Shown: in pieces, positions 9,311-20,038 of the stretch
Layout of the letters: each line of letters begins with the position of its first letter
Numbering within the stretch: position 1 is the first letter of the stretch
DNA from: Phlegmacium glaucopus
Lineage: Eukaryota; Basidiomycota; Agaricomycetes; Agaricales; Cortinariaceae
Assembly: GCA_015039465.1 (NCBI GenBank)
Contig: MU130073.1
Location: forward strand, 58,089 to 92,610
Length of the DNA: 34,522 nucleotides
Direction of reading: 5' to 3'
Notes under the pieces: model-generated
The model's database searches: none
What the model was told of the DNA's origin: nothing
The model's input: the letters and a program-made list of their open reading frames with translations, nothing else
Position numbers and translations under genes: made by a program

Positions 9311-10809
9311 TGTTAGGGGACACCCGATTTCAACCCAAACCTCAACCTTAGAATCATACATCCCACCTTTCTGACAACCTCCATCCTTCTGTCCAACTCT
9401 GCTTCCGTCACCAGTTTACTCCAATACTCCGTAACTCCGATCCGACTCCGATCCTCTGGTTTGCTCTGTTTTTTATTTTTATTTTTCACATCACACCACT
9501 TCTTAATTAATTAATTAATTATTATTGTATCATTCCTTTATTTATTTTATATCTCTGTTATGTCCATATTAGTACTTAAATACCCCACAGTCTAGCAGGG
9601 ATCCCCATCCTTTCCTCTTTGGATCCCCTGCTAGGTGAGTCACTTGTAGATATCCCTTTGAAATATTATTAACTTTGGATCCCCTGCTAGCTTGACTAAG
9701 TCAACCTCACAGTTGCCCTAACAGTCAGTTGAAGTGAAATTCAGGATTTTAGAATGGTTATACTTTCCAGAAAACCCAAACTCACACTACAAACTTATAC
9801 AAAGTATTGATTGGATTATTGTTAGGGCAACTGTGATGCCGACTCAGTCAAGCTAGCAGGGGATCCTAAAAGGAAAAGATAGGAATCCCTGCTAAGGTGA
9901 GGAGGTATTTAAGTACAGATATGGACATAATAGACATGTGATAATAAATGAATAAATGATATGAGAATACAATAATAAAAGTGGTGTCATATGAAAAATA
10001 ATAAAATAATAGTGTAAAGTCATAAGTTTGGTTTGGGTCAGGTCTGATCAGGAGTTGGGGGTAGAGTTGGGCCTGATTGGTCAGGTGAGGAATCAGGTCC
10101 ATCAATGAGGTGGAATGTAGATACTCAGGAGTTGAGTCAGGAGTGGGTTTAAGGTTGGGTTTGGGACTAAGGTTGGGTTCAGGTGTTACATTCCGTTATA
10201 TGTGACTCCGGTCCAGCTCCGTCAGAGTTATCTCTGGTACTCTGTACTCCGTTCCAGTACCTTCCCTTGTATCTGGATCTACTCTTCCTTCATCCAACTT
10301 TGAGACTTCTCCATATCATTCTGGCTCTTCTGACAATACTCCAAACCCATTACCACATCTTTGCCATAACAACTATTTCTTTGTCATCACTTTCCCATTA
10401 TCAGTCAGCACACCTGCTATGGATTATTCACCCAAGAATGCAGGACTTTCCAGGAGCAGAACACAGCACTTTATATTTATCTTTTATATTTCGGTTGCTA
10501 TTCCTTTTATTATTTAAGTACTCAAAACTTGTATGTATTCCTCAGTTCAAATATCAGCCTAGTTTCCTCCTCCTATTCTTCCTCTAAGTTCCTGCAACTT
10601 CCAGTTCCACTCTGTTCTGTTCTTACTCCAAAATTAGGACATGAAGGTTTAGGGTAGCACAGCACATACACTGAGGCTAAAGTCCTTTTCCATTCTGTGG
10701 TTCTGTTCCAATCAAACTCCATCTGATACTCCGGAATAGAGTTCCTGAACTTAATATCAGGCCCAATTGGGAGTCAGGAGTTGGGCTTAAAATTGGGTGT
10801 CCCCTAACA
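9311..10809. mobile_element. Putative non-autonomous DNA transposon with 15-bp perfect TIRs
   Basis: The element begins TGTTAGGGGACACCC (9311-9325) and ends with the exact reverse complement (10795-10809). Inside are degenerate ACTCC and CAACCC tracts near the ends and a large imperfect inverted repeat (about 9500-10010). No coding capacity was recognised, and short frames such as 10183-10587 look like chance. Flanks GTCAG and ATTAT do not match as a 5-bp duplication, and no 8-bp one is visible. A TA duplication inside the TIR is possible but ambiguous, so the superfamily is undetermined. Confidence 0.6.
9500..10010. repeat. Large imperfect inverted repeat (foldback) inside the 9311-10809 element
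   Basis: The left arm (about 9500-9715) includes TATGTCCATATTAGTACTTAA, CAGGGATCCCCATCC, GGATCCCCTGCTAG and CAGTTGCCCTAACA. The right arm (about 9820-10000) carries these in reverse-complement order: TGTTAGGGCAACTG, CTAGCAGGGGATCC, GGAATCCCTGCTAAGG, TTTAAGTACAGATATGGACATA. This may be a separate nested foldback element. Confidence 0.7.
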
Positions 10810-10899
10810 ATTATTGTCTTGAGTAGAGATTTTGGGATCTTGAAATACACATTTTCTCAACCAGTTACATCACTTGTTCTCAGATTTCTGGCCAATAAA

Positions 10900-11001
10900 G
10901 TGACAAGAACCAGAACCAGAACCAGAACCAAACCAGAACCATGACTCAGTTTGGCTGGTTCTGGTTCTCTGGACTGGTTGAGAACCAAACTTTGGCATCT
11001 A
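10900..11001. mobile_element. Fragment of a hAT-like element end with GAACCA repeats
   Basis: AGAACC units repeat from about 10906, followed by a GGTTCTGGTTCT stretch ending in AACCAAACTTTGGCATCTA. That ending resembles the terminus of the 29176-31147 element (ACTTTGGCATCACTA). No partner end or target duplication was found. It sits directly upstream of the recognisable part of KDZ copy 2. Confidence 0.4.
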
Positions 11002-11041
11002 CACATGACCAGTATTTGGAATTGACATAGTGACATGATGA

Positions 11042-12164
11042 AGCTTTGAGGCTGTAAACAATGAGCTGCTGATCATGACACAAAGTGGCTGTGAGGACAG
11101 ATGGAAGAACATGGTGGATGGTCTGACAGCACAAATGTGGGGGATTTTCTATGAGACAGGGATATTCCTTGCCCTTTGCCAGCATGGTTTTGTGCTGGTG
11201 GTTGCTGATATGATTCAGAGTGGAGAACTGTAAGTTTTTCCACAGACCCCTCCTTTACATTTTAATGATATATTTATTTAGAGCCAAGTATCCCCTTGCT
11301 GTGGTCAAGGCCTTGCTTGGTGCCTTTGGACCAGGTATTGGCAGTGGTTACAACATTGGCTGTAAGTTTAGCAAGACTCTAGCCTCCAGTCCTCTTGGTC
11401 CTTGTGCCAACAAGCTTCACTATAAATCTCTTGTTGGTATCTTCCATGGGCACACCCACAACCGCATCTGCCAGCTTAGTTTCCTCGCCATGTATGTTGA
11501 GGGTATGGGGCTTGAAGATCTTGAAGGGTGCGAAAGGTTCTTTTTCAAATAAAATGCCCTTGCCTCCTCTGTTTGTCATCCAAGCACCTTCCACCACAAG
11601 CAGAGAATCATAGAGATTTTGAAGCACACAGATAACAATGAAACCTACCAAAACCTCAGTATGTTATTATGTTACTGTCATAACTATCTCTTTCCTCCAG
11701 CTAATTTATTTCATAGGCCAATTCCTAGTGAATAACTACAAACAAGCCCTTGACATCCTCAAAGGTGAGGTGGCTTTTTGTGAGCAGATGCACAATCAGG
11801 TGGTGGCGGATACGAGCGTGTTTGTGGGATTGCTTGCAGATGAGCGAGCCTATCTTGTGGGCTTGAAGAGAGAACCACTGCAGGAGACGTGGCAGATAGA
11901 GTACTGGCAGAAGCTGATCACCCTTGATGCTAGCCAGTAAGTCCCTTGTCCTCTGTATCTACTGTTCTTGTTAACCCTTTTCCTTGTGGCAGACAATGCT
12001 TGAAGGTGGCAGAGGATGCCTTGAATATTATCACCCCTGCCTCTATGGATGCCCAGGACATGACCCGCTCTATATAAACAGAGAGAAGGCAAGCTCTAGG
12101 GCTCAAGCAAAGAGACCTCCTTGTCATTCAAGACCTTGAAAGAAAGCTCGCTGTGAGCATACAG
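11042..12164 (+). pseudogene. KDZ transposase copy 2, left half (interrupted by the LTR retrotransposon)
   Basis: This is a decayed KDZ DNA transposase gene. Exons are about 11042-11229, 11282-11658, 11717-11936 and 11993-12164, with canonical introns of 52, 58 and 56 bp. Family landmarks are RWKNMVDGLTAQMWGIF, ETGIFLALCQHGFVLVVADM, AKYPLAVVKALLGAFG, FHGHTHNRICQL, GLEDLEGCERFF, and QCLKVAEDALNIITP in the last exon. The conserved G-Y-D-I-G-C segment reads GYNIGC, so a conserved Asp is lost. Stops are two TGA just before 11042, TAA at 11550-11552 and TAA near 12074. Upstream of 11042 the gene is not recognisable and a hAT-like fragment lies next to it. The retrotransposon enters after codon 12162-12164; removing it with one TACAG restores the frame into 23865. 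Confidence 0.85.
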
Positions 12165-12399
12165 TGTTATGAACGTCTGGTATGCGCATGGCCCCTATTC
12201 CTTTTCTCCCCTTTCTTTTCTGTACATTACATCTTCCTTCATCGTTCCCTTCTTACACCACCTCTCTCCCTGTTTACCCTTTGCCCTGAACCTTCCATGT
12301 ACTATACTTAGCTATCACTTCCATTCCCTCTATCTCTGACTCATACCAACTCATACTCCCAGCACGGACCATTCCCTTATCTCTGACTCGACCCCTTAG

Positions 12400-12407
12400 T
12401 ATATAAG
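12400..12407 (+). promoter_or_regulatory. LTR TATA box
   Basis: TATATAAG lies about 25-30 bp before the CTAGTTTAGACC sequence that is the likely 5' end of the element RNA. The same box occurs in the 3' LTR piece near 21868. Confidence 0.6.
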
Positions 12408-12431
12408 AGCCATACCCATAGCCATGATCCC

Positions 12432-12445
12432 TAGTTTAGACCTTT
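12432..12445 (+). promoter_or_regulatory. Predicted self-primer at the 5' end of the element RNA
   Basis: TAGTTTAGACCTTT is the exact reverse complement of the 14 bases that start right after the LTR (12600-12613). It lies about 25-32 bp past the TATA box, where the transcript should begin. This is the arrangement known from Tf1/sushi elements, in which the RNA 5' end folds back to prime reverse transcription. Confidence 0.65.
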
Positions 12446-12599
12446 GTATTCCTACGGTCTTAATCTACACAGCTTGCTCAGAACCTGCCGTCCTCAGTCT
12501 CAACTTGGTGAATACAATTGCAGTTGTATAACAGTCCATAGTTACTTGGTCTATCGGCCCAGCACGGAACGCAAGTGCAAGCTTATAGTCGCCATAACA

Positions 12600-12613
12600 A
12601 AAGGTCTAAACTA
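12600..12613 (+). promoter_or_regulatory. Primer-binding site (self-complementary type)
   Basis: AAAGGTCTAAACTA starts at the first base after the 5' LTR and pairs perfectly with 12432-12445. It does not begin with the TGG usually seen for tRNA 3'-end pairing, which favours self-priming. Confidence 0.65.
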
Positions 12614-12809
12614 CTCTTGCGTCCGCTTCTCTAAGCGCAGACAAACCTTACCCTCTGGAGCCCAACAAAACACGCACTAAGCCAACAAAACCAGCAGTTA
12701 CTTGGATCATCCTTGTAACCCGAACTTGTGTGATCGCCCATATCAACGGAGTCATAAGAAGATCGTGTGGTCGCCGACACCAATGGATCTCAAGAGATAA
12801 TACACCACG

Positions 12810-13097
12810 ATGTCAAAGGGCAAATACCAAGCCCCTATCGAGTCATCAGAAGAAGAAGATACAACAGGAAGTAGTCAATACGACACTGACAACGAAGAAC
12901 CTCTCGAAGAAAAACTTCCCAAGCCAGAACGCATGAGCCACAGCTCTACAACACAACCAAGACAAGAACGAGTAGGAAGAAACCCTCGAACAACCGCAAC
13001 AGATCAACCAGTTCCTCAGACACTGTCAACTCCTCAACCGTTGATGTACCAGCGGTGGGATCAGACCGCAAGTAGTAACGTAGTTCGGAGGGGTTAA
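12810..13097 (+). CDS. Short 5' ORF of the retrotransposon, unknown
   Basis: A 95-codon frame rich in Ser, Glu and Thr (PIESSEEEDTTGSSQ). Near 12990 a neighbouring frame (SSSDTVNSSTVDVPAVGSDRK, stop TAG) reads more naturally, suggesting a frameshift. It could be an ancestral gag N-terminus or a leader ORF. It has no recognised domain. Confidence 0.35.
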   Translation: MSKGKYQAPIESSEEEDTTGSSQYDTDNEEPLEEKLPKPERMSHSSTTQPRQERVGRNPRTTATDQPVPQTLSTPQPLMYQRWDQTASSNVVRRG

Positions 13098-13704
13098 TGT
13101 AGATTTCCTCGATAGAATTAAAGAGAAGTTCGCGGTATTGAAATACGCTGGATGAGTAGACCGCGAAGATAGTGAAGTTCGTGAATGATAACGCAGTACG
13201 TGAAGTAACTTAAAGGATGAGACTATTGACTTAGAACGTTGCTGCAAAGTTTATGGGATCAAAACTCTGGCCGTCTCTTGTTCACCTTCCCTCCTACTCG
13301 CTACAGGTACTTAATACAAGAGTAACAAGCTAGCCAGGTGCGGATATGCGAAACAGTAATGTAAAATTTGAGCTAATGTGAAGTCACATGGGCCCAGTAG
13401 TTTGGTAACAAAGAAATAGGGGATAGAATAACAATAGAAGTGATGAGTAAGGAGGTCAGTTGTATGACCTCCTGTTTCGAAGGAGATGATAAAATAATAA
13501 TATATATAGAAAGTTAAAAGAAAGTAAGTTAAAAACAACACGGACCATGATCAAACCAGTGAAAGGGATGTGTATGTGAGCCATGAAAGACCGCGAGATT
13601 AAAGAGAAGCTGTGCGAAGGTGTGGTTGCGAAGGAAAGAAATGGCTAAGTCCAGTATTGATAGAGAGAGTTGAAGATATGTCGAAGTATGAAATGTGAAG
13701 AGGA
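13098..13704 (+). other. Non-coding leader between the short ORF and gag
   Basis: A/G/T-rich stretch with repeated GCGA words (CCGCGAAG, TGCGAAGG), unlike the A/C-rich coding DNA on either side. No long frame on either strand resembles a protein. It may be a leader or an old insertion; no terminal repeats were found. Confidence 0.4.
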
Positions 13705-15030
13705 ATGAGGGTGCGTTGGATAGTTACAAAGGTTGTAGAAGTGATGTACGAAGGTTATGCGAGGACTATATCATGTTGTGTGATGTGCAAAGCATGTGTG
13801 ACAACCGCGAATGAGAGTGCGAGTGAAGTTGGTACCCGCGAGGCATCCGCGTATACTGCGAAGTTGTTAAATCGCAAAAATAACCAGTTTACGAACCTAA
13901 AGGCTATATGGATCCTATCACTGTCTACCTTAGGAAAAGTCAAAACCCCAGTATACACACCACCCGTCGCTCCTTCCCCATTCCAAACACCCGCCCCATT
14001 ACCACCTGCCCCCTTTGAACCCAAAACACCCGCTCAAAAGCCAAAAACTGATTGGGATATAACTAGTGACCACGAAGACGACAACGACAAAATGTCAAAA
14101 GAAGTACACATCAACCCCCCGCAACCATACCATGGAGATCGAGACGGACTCCTATCCTTCCTTCAGGACTGTCGAGTGTACCTCTCTCTCAATGATTCAA
14201 TCTATAACTCCGAAGCCAAACAAATCATCTTTATCCTCTCATTCCTCACTGGCGGAACTGCTAAAATCTGGAAAGAAGCTTTCCTTGACGAATGTCTCGC
14301 TACCACACCCCCAGACTTTGGAACTTATGCCGGTTTCATCAAGAAACTCAAAGAAGCATTCTTAGCCGCCGACGCCGAAGGAGAAGCCAGAGCCCAATTA
14401 CGCCAACTCAGACAAGGAACCAACTCGGTAGACAATTACATCGCAGAATTCAGAATCCTCGCTGGAAGATCTAAAATCAAAGACAACAAAACTCTTATCG
14501 ATTATTTTTCAGAAGGAATCCACTCCTCCCTCCTCCAGAAAATCTACGGACTTGAGAACCCCCCTACAGCTATCAAAGATTGGTACGCTAAAGCCTCTCA
14601 ATTCGACCTTCAATACAAACGATGCAAGGAAATAATTCAGCGAAAAACTGGAAACACCCCCCAAGCCAAGAAAACCTATCCTGTGCCACGCTATGTTAAT
14701 CATCATCATGATCCCAATGCTATGGATATCAACACAACCGAGATCGACCGCCTCACTATAGAAGAACGCAAACAACACATGAAAGAACGAAGATGCTTCC
14801 ACTGCCACAAGATAGGACACTTTGCCCGTGAATGCCGCTCCAAGCAAAACAACGCCCCAAACACAAACCCAAACTATGTCAAACCAAACGACAGCAGTTA
14901 CAAGAAATTCAACGGATTCAAAAAGACAGCCACCACCGCTCGAGCCATGATACACAACTTAGTTGAAGATATGGATGTAGAAGAAAAAGAGAAGTTGATA
15001 GACAAAGTAGTCAAGGACCAGGATTTTTAG
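13705..15030 (+). CDS. Gag polyprotein of the Ty3/gypsy element
   Basis: Encodes the capsid/nucleocapsid protein that packages element RNA. The frame is 441 codons, but the first 70 or so look like leader. Homology-like sequence begins with the Pro-rich VKTPVYTPPVAPSPFQTP, and an alternative start is ATG 14092 (MSKEVHINPPQP). The capsid-like core holds FILSFLTGGTAKIWKEAF and EGEARAQLRQLRQGTNSVD. A CX2CX4HX4C zinc knuckle, CFHCHKIGHFAREC, lies near residue 365. The gene ends GAT TTT TAG. The protease frame is open across this stop in the -1 frame, so pol may be made by slippage on the T5 run (inference). Confidence 0.8.
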   Translation: MRVRWIVTKVVEVMYEGYARTISCCVMCKACVTTANESASEVGTREASAYTAKLLNRKNNQFTNLKAIWILSLSTLGKVKTPVYTPPVAPSPFQTPAPLPPAPFEPKTPAQKPKTDWDITSDHEDDNDKMSKEVHINPPQPYHGDRDGLLSFLQDCRVYLSLNDSIYNSEAKQIIFILSFLTGGTAKIWKEAFLDECLATTPPDFGTYAGFIKKLKEAFLAADAEGEARAQLRQLRQGTNSVDNYIAEFRILAGRSKIKDNKTLIDYFSEGIHSSLLQKIYGLENPPTAIKDWYAKASQFDLQYKRCKEIIQRKTGNTPQAKKTYPVPRYVNHHHDPNAMDINTTEIDRLTIEERKQHMKERRCFHCHKIGHFARECRSKQNNAPNTNPNYVKPNDSSYKKFNGFKKTATTARAMIHNLVEDMDVEEKEKLIDKVVKDQDF

Positions 15031-18000
15031 GCAAGCACACAGTTTCAATGTCTGTGTCGCTGATGATTTCTTCTGTATTAGTAGCCGAGATGGGAAAACA
15101 ATCTATGATCTTACAGACCCCTATCACGTGCAAAACTAAGAAAGAAAACAAAATCATTGACGCCTGAATTCTTATGGACACTGGAGCTGGCAGACTCTTT
15201 ATGAATGCCGGCTTCGCCAAATGACACCAAGTACTCCTATACCCCCTCAATAAACCTATACTCCCCTGAAACGCAGACGGATCCCCTAACTCCAATGGGA
15301 AAATCACGCATTACACCTGGATCAGATATCAACAAGGCAATAGTTGGATGATGGAACGACTTCATGTTGTCACAATAGCAAGCGCCGATGTCATATTTGG
15401 ACTCCCCTGGTTCCAAGCCCATAAACCCCAAATAGACTGGGAAACTGGACGAATGCATCTCCCAATGGGAAAACACCAACTAGCTCTGATTTATAATTGA
15501 AGGAATCGACAACAATTACAGGAAACGCAAAACGCCCATACCACCACCTTAAATAGGATGGAAATTGATGAAACACAGTACAACCAAGTAGAAGAAGAAA
15601 TGAAAGGAAAAAAGGAAAAAGAAGACCAAACTGCAAAGAAGCGATTCCCCCGATTGGAGAAAAAGAGAACAAGTCACCTCAATCCTCAAAACTCCAACTC
15701 TTCTGAAAGCTACAATAGAAGAAGTCGAAGACGAGGAATCACCCCTCAATTCAACACTCCTAAAATTGGACGACGAAAATGAAACCATCGAACTCAACCT
15801 CGACGACAGCGAAACCGAGCTGGTCGCCGCTTTTATCAACCACGTCATGGACAACGAACTCTGGGTCAACAAAACCAATGTCTCTACTGCCTTAGCAAGT
15901 GAACAAAATGCGAAGAAAGACGAGAAAACTCTGGAAGAAATGATACCATCGGAACTTATGGATTATTGGCGAATCTTCAACAAGGAAACCACAGAACAAT
16001 TCCCTGGAGCAAGACCCTACAATCATGCCATCAACCTTAAAGACGACTTCATACCTCGCGACTGCAAGGTCTACCCACTCACACTACCAGAACAAGCCGA
16101 ACTGGACAAATTCCTCAAGGAAAACCTCGACAAAGGCTACATACGACCATCCAAGTCCCCCATGGCATCACCATTCTTCTTCGTCGACAAAAAAGATGGA
16201 AAAGTACGCCCTACACAAGACTATCGAACGCTAAACAAAGGAACAATCAAGAATACCTATCCACTTCCCCTCATCTCCGAACTCATTGACAAACTCAAAG
16301 GCGCCAAATACTTCACCAAACTGGACATCCGATGGGGTTACAACAATGTACGCATTCGAGACGGAGACCAATGGAAAGCGGCTTTCAAAACCAACAAAGG
16401 ATTATTCAAACCCACAGTCATGTTTTTCGGACTCTGTAACTCCCCCGCCACGTTTCAAGCAATGATGGACGACATATTCATAATCAAAACCACCGAAGGA
16501 TGGGTCGTCATCTACATGGATGATATCTTCATATTCACCAAAACAATTGCCAAAAACATGGAAAACACCAGACGGATCCTCCAGCGCCTCGCCGACAACG
16601 ACCTGTACCTTAAACCTGAGAAATGCGCCTTCTGGCAAACCAAAGTGGAATTCCTAGGACTAGTCATCGAAGAAAACAAACTCGCTATGGACCCTGTAAA
16701 ACTCGCTGGAATCGCTGATTGGCCTGCACCTACTTCAGTACACGAAATCCGCTCATTCCTAGGCTTTGGCAATTACTACCGACGATTTATTCAAGGATAT
16801 GGCAATATGACAAAACCACTTAACGACCTACTCAAGAAAGACACCAAATTTGAATGGACACCCGAACGAAGCCAAGCTTTCGAAACGCTGAAAAAGAAAT
16901 TCACCAAATCCCCAGTTCTACGAATGCCTGACGCAACAAAACCCTTTGAACTTGAAATGGACGCCTCTAAATACGCCTCAGGGGCAGTACTATGACAACA
17001 AGATAACAACGGAGACTGGCACCCCTGTGGATATCTATCCAAGTCATTCAACAATACGGAACGAAACTACGAAATCTACAACCGAGAACTTCTAGCAATT
17101 ATTCGGGCCCTCAAAGAATGGCGACACTATTTGATGGGAAACCCATACCCAGTCACTGTACGCTCCAATCACAAGAACCTAACCTACTTCAAAACTGCTC
17201 AAAAACTCAATCGATGACAAGCTCGATGGAGTCTTTTCCTCTCCGAATTTGACATTCACCTCACACACGTACCCGGAACCCAAATGGTTCAATCCGATGC
17301 CCTTTCACGGCGTGCTGACCTTACTGTTGGAATGGAAAACGACAATGAAGACCGCACATTACTCCCCGGCAATCTTTTTGTTAACGCCATCGACATGGAA
17401 CTCCAAAAGCTCATAACCTCTACAAAACAAATGGACGGCGTTGTCAAAACCGCATTACATGCGATCCTGCATGGCGGACCCTTCCCTATGCGCTCTGCCC
17501 TTAGTGACTGGCAGACCAACGGTGACCTGGTTTTCTATAAAAACTGCTGCTACGTACCTGATAATATGGACCTACGCCGTAACATTGTTCAAAAACATCA
17601 CGACTCTACCCCTGCTGGACACCCTGGCCATCTTGTTACCCAAAACCTAGTCCAACGTGACTATTGGTGGCCTGGGATGGCTACATTCATTCGAAACTAC
17701 GTTGATGGCTGTGCCATCTGCCAACAACACAAAATAAACCACCATTCTATTTCCCTGCCTTTACAACCTATTCGTTCCGAACAACTCCGCCCATTCTCTC
17801 TGATCACTATGGATTTCATCACGGATCTCCCTCCCTCCAACGGCTTTGACTCTATCATGGTCGTGGTCGACCACGGGTCTACAAAGGGGGTAATTCTAAC
17901 TCCATGCCACAAAATAATTGATGCCAATGGAACCACCTCTATTTTACTTGACTCACTTTACAAAAGATATGGATTACCAGACAAAGCTATCTCCAACCGT

Positions 18001-18842
18001 GGCCCCCAATTCGCCTCTCACGTCTTTCGGGAATTAGGACGACTTCTTGGTATCAACCTAGTCATGAGCACAGCCCATCACCCACAGACAGACAGCGCTA
18101 CCGAAAGAGCAAACCAAGAAATTGAAGCTTATCTATCCATCTTCTGCGCAAATAACCCTGACCAATGGCGACAATACCTCCCTACCCTTGAGTTCTCTTA
18201 CAATACCAAACCACATGCTACGCAAAAAGAATCTCCCCTATTCCTCCAAATGGGCTATAACCCAACCGCTATCCCCACTGCATTCCCTAGAACCAACATC
18301 CCTGACACCCAAGAACACCTCATCAATCTCCAAGAAGCACAGAAAGAAGCCAATGCGGCCCATGAACTCGCACGACAAGTCATGACCAAACGTATCACCC
18401 AAGGTTTCACCCCATTCAAGATAGGAGATAAGGTGTGGCTTGAGTCACGATACCTTAAACTACGATACGAAACCAAGAAAATGGCACCTAAGCGAGAAGG
18501 CCCCTTCAAAGTCATAGAAGTTCTAAGTCCCCTCAGCTACCGCCTGGAATTACCTCGCTCCTGGAGAATTCATCCAGTCATTCATATCATGCTACTTTCC
18601 CCTTACAAGACAAATGGAGTCTATGGCGATAACTTCCCACAACCACCTCCTGACCTTATTGAAGGCCAACCGGAGTACGAAGTCGAGTCAATAATTTCCC
18701 ACAGACGACAGGGAAGAGGATACGCTTTCCTTATAAATGGAAAGGATATTCAACTGCAGAAAACACTTGGGAACCCGAACAAAATGTCACCAATTCACAA
18801 GACCTTCTTCAAAGTTACAAAAATCAACACCAACTCCAGTGA
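15030..18842 (+). pseudogene. Pol polyprotein (protease, RT, RNase H, integrase, chromodomain), inactivated
   Basis: This made the protease, reverse transcriptase, RNase H and integrase. In order: protease with LMDTGAG near 15171; RT with [17 protein letters not shown] and the catalytic YMDD near 16513; RNase H with [13 protein letters not shown]; the HHCC zinc site (HHDSTPAGHPGHL then CAICQQ); the integrase core (TMDFITDLPPSNGF and TERANQEIE); and a chromodomain ending WKGYSTAENTWEPEQN, stop TGA 18840-18842. Lesions are TGA stops at 15165, 15222, 15267, 15498, 16993 and 17215, a frameshift in the C5 run near 15647, and a probable one-base deletion near 18737. Two catalytic Asp positions read Asn: RNase H VRSNHKN and integrase SNRGPQF. 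The deletion joins the integrase frame to ORF3, giving one frame from 17284 to 19920. Confidence 0.9.
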
Positions 18843-19920
18843 AGATAACAAAGAAAATATCCCCCCTCTGACCGCTCCCTCCATGACTCCCTTGTCAACA
18901 ACCCCTTCATCCACTTCCACTCTTAGTACTACTGCCTCCCTTGCTACTATCCTTGAGAACGAACCTCTCAATGTCCACACTACATTCCTTGCTACGCAAT
19001 TCCCACTCCCCCCATCTTCCCCTACAAGCTCTACTACTACTACCAACCAACAATTTAGAATCCAAGATATCACCCAAATATTCGACTCTCAATTCCCCAC
19101 ATATTCTCATTACCGAACCTACGTACGAGACCACCTTCGAGATTGGACCCATGACTCCGATTTCAAAACATTCGACATCGCCTACTGCCACCATCGACTG
19201 ATACTTCCACAAGCTAATACCTTAGAAAAGATGGCAGAAGGCCTTATCAAAATGGCACAAGAATTACAACAAACAAATGCGACTCAAGAACACAATATCC
19301 GACAACTCATTCCCCGCCTTGAAATCAATGGACTAAGTAAACGAATCGAACAGACCCTGACTCTAACAATCCCAACTGTCAACCTTTGGATCCCCACTCC
19401 CCCTAACTCTCCTGTTACTTTCCCAAATAACATTCCTCTTAGCAACCCTTCCGAAGAGACTGGAACTTGTATCCGTCCTCAACCACTTACTCGACAACCG
19501 TCTGAAGCCAATATCCCTCTCATCCAATCTATCCCATACACGACACGAGCACCCACTAGTCGACCGAAATGCTTTCAATGCGGTACCCTTGGACATCGCA
19601 AACAAGAATGCGGTGCCTACAGATGCCCCTCCTGCAAACGGGTGGCCCCTGGACACTGGCCCAGCAATTTCCCCAAGAACAAAGAAGAAGACAAAGCCCC
19701 TCTCCCCAAACGACGACGACAAGAACCAGAACACTGTGCTAGTTGTCGACTCCCCCTTTTCTATGATCACATTGCTTGGTGCCGAGGACAGATGGATGGT
19801 AACACCTGCCGATGCAAATCTAAAGTCAAAAAGGAAGAAGATTGCGATCCCGACATTTACAGAACCGGATTCTACGACATTGACAGAGATGAAGACGGTA
19901 ACCTTACCGGAGAACATTGA
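18784..19920 (+). CDS. ORF3: accessory protein with a second CCHC knuckle and Cys-rich tail
   Basis: An extra gene between pol and the 3' LTR, on the sense strand. The start is uncertain: ATG 18784 overlaps the pol end, and ATG 18883 is another choice. A Ser/Thr/Pro-rich N-terminus leads to an unrecognised region (YRTYVRDHLRDWTHDSDFKT), a helical stretch (EKMAEGLIKMAQELQQT), then a CX2CX4HX4C knuckle CFQCGTLGHRKQEC near 19570. CPSCKRVAPGH, a basic patch (PKRRRQ) and further CxxC pairs (CASC, CRCK) follow. It looks like a nucleic-acid-binding protein, perhaps derived from a duplicated gag. It is open to its stop with no internal lesion, in contrast to pol. Standard Ty3/gypsy elements lack this ORF. 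Confidence 0.7.
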   Translation: MSPIHKTFFKVTKINTNSSEDNKENIPPLTAPSMTPLSTTPSSTSTLSTTASLATILENEPLNVHTTFLATQFPLPPSSPTSSTTTTNQQFRIQDITQIFDSQFPTYSHYRTYVRDHLRDWTHDSDFKTFDIAYCHHRLILPQANTLEKMAEGLIKMAQELQQTNATQEHNIRQLIPRLEINGLSKRIEQTLTLTIPTVNLWIPTPPNSPVTFPNNIPLSNPSEETGTCIRPQPLTRQPSEANIPLIQSIPYTTRAPTSRPKCFQCGTLGHRKQECGAYRCPSCKRVAPGHWPSNFPKNKEEDKAPLPKRRRQEPEHCASCRLPLFYDHIAWCRGQMDGNTCRCKSKVKKEEDCDPDIYRTGFYDIDRDEDGNLTGEH

Positions 19921-20038
19921 GTCATACGCTAAGAATATCCCCACTCATATCTATGACTCCCCTTTATCTCTGACTCTATTCCTCCTTATAAGAACTCGTG
20001 ACTTATCCTTCCCCTTTCCTTATTGCCTCTTCCACACC

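Larger units (their letters stand above)
12165..12599 (+). repeat. 5' LTR
   Basis: The LTR runs from TGTTATGAACG to GCCATAACA. TATATAAG at 12400-12407 is a probable core promoter box, placing the RNA start near 12430. The matching 3' LTR pieces are 20626-20805, 21827-21952 and 23738-23859. Confidence 0.93.

Noticed and set aside
13098..13704. A second mirrored block
   Set aside because: The composition is unlike the flanks, but reading it backwards gives no recognisable protein and several stops.
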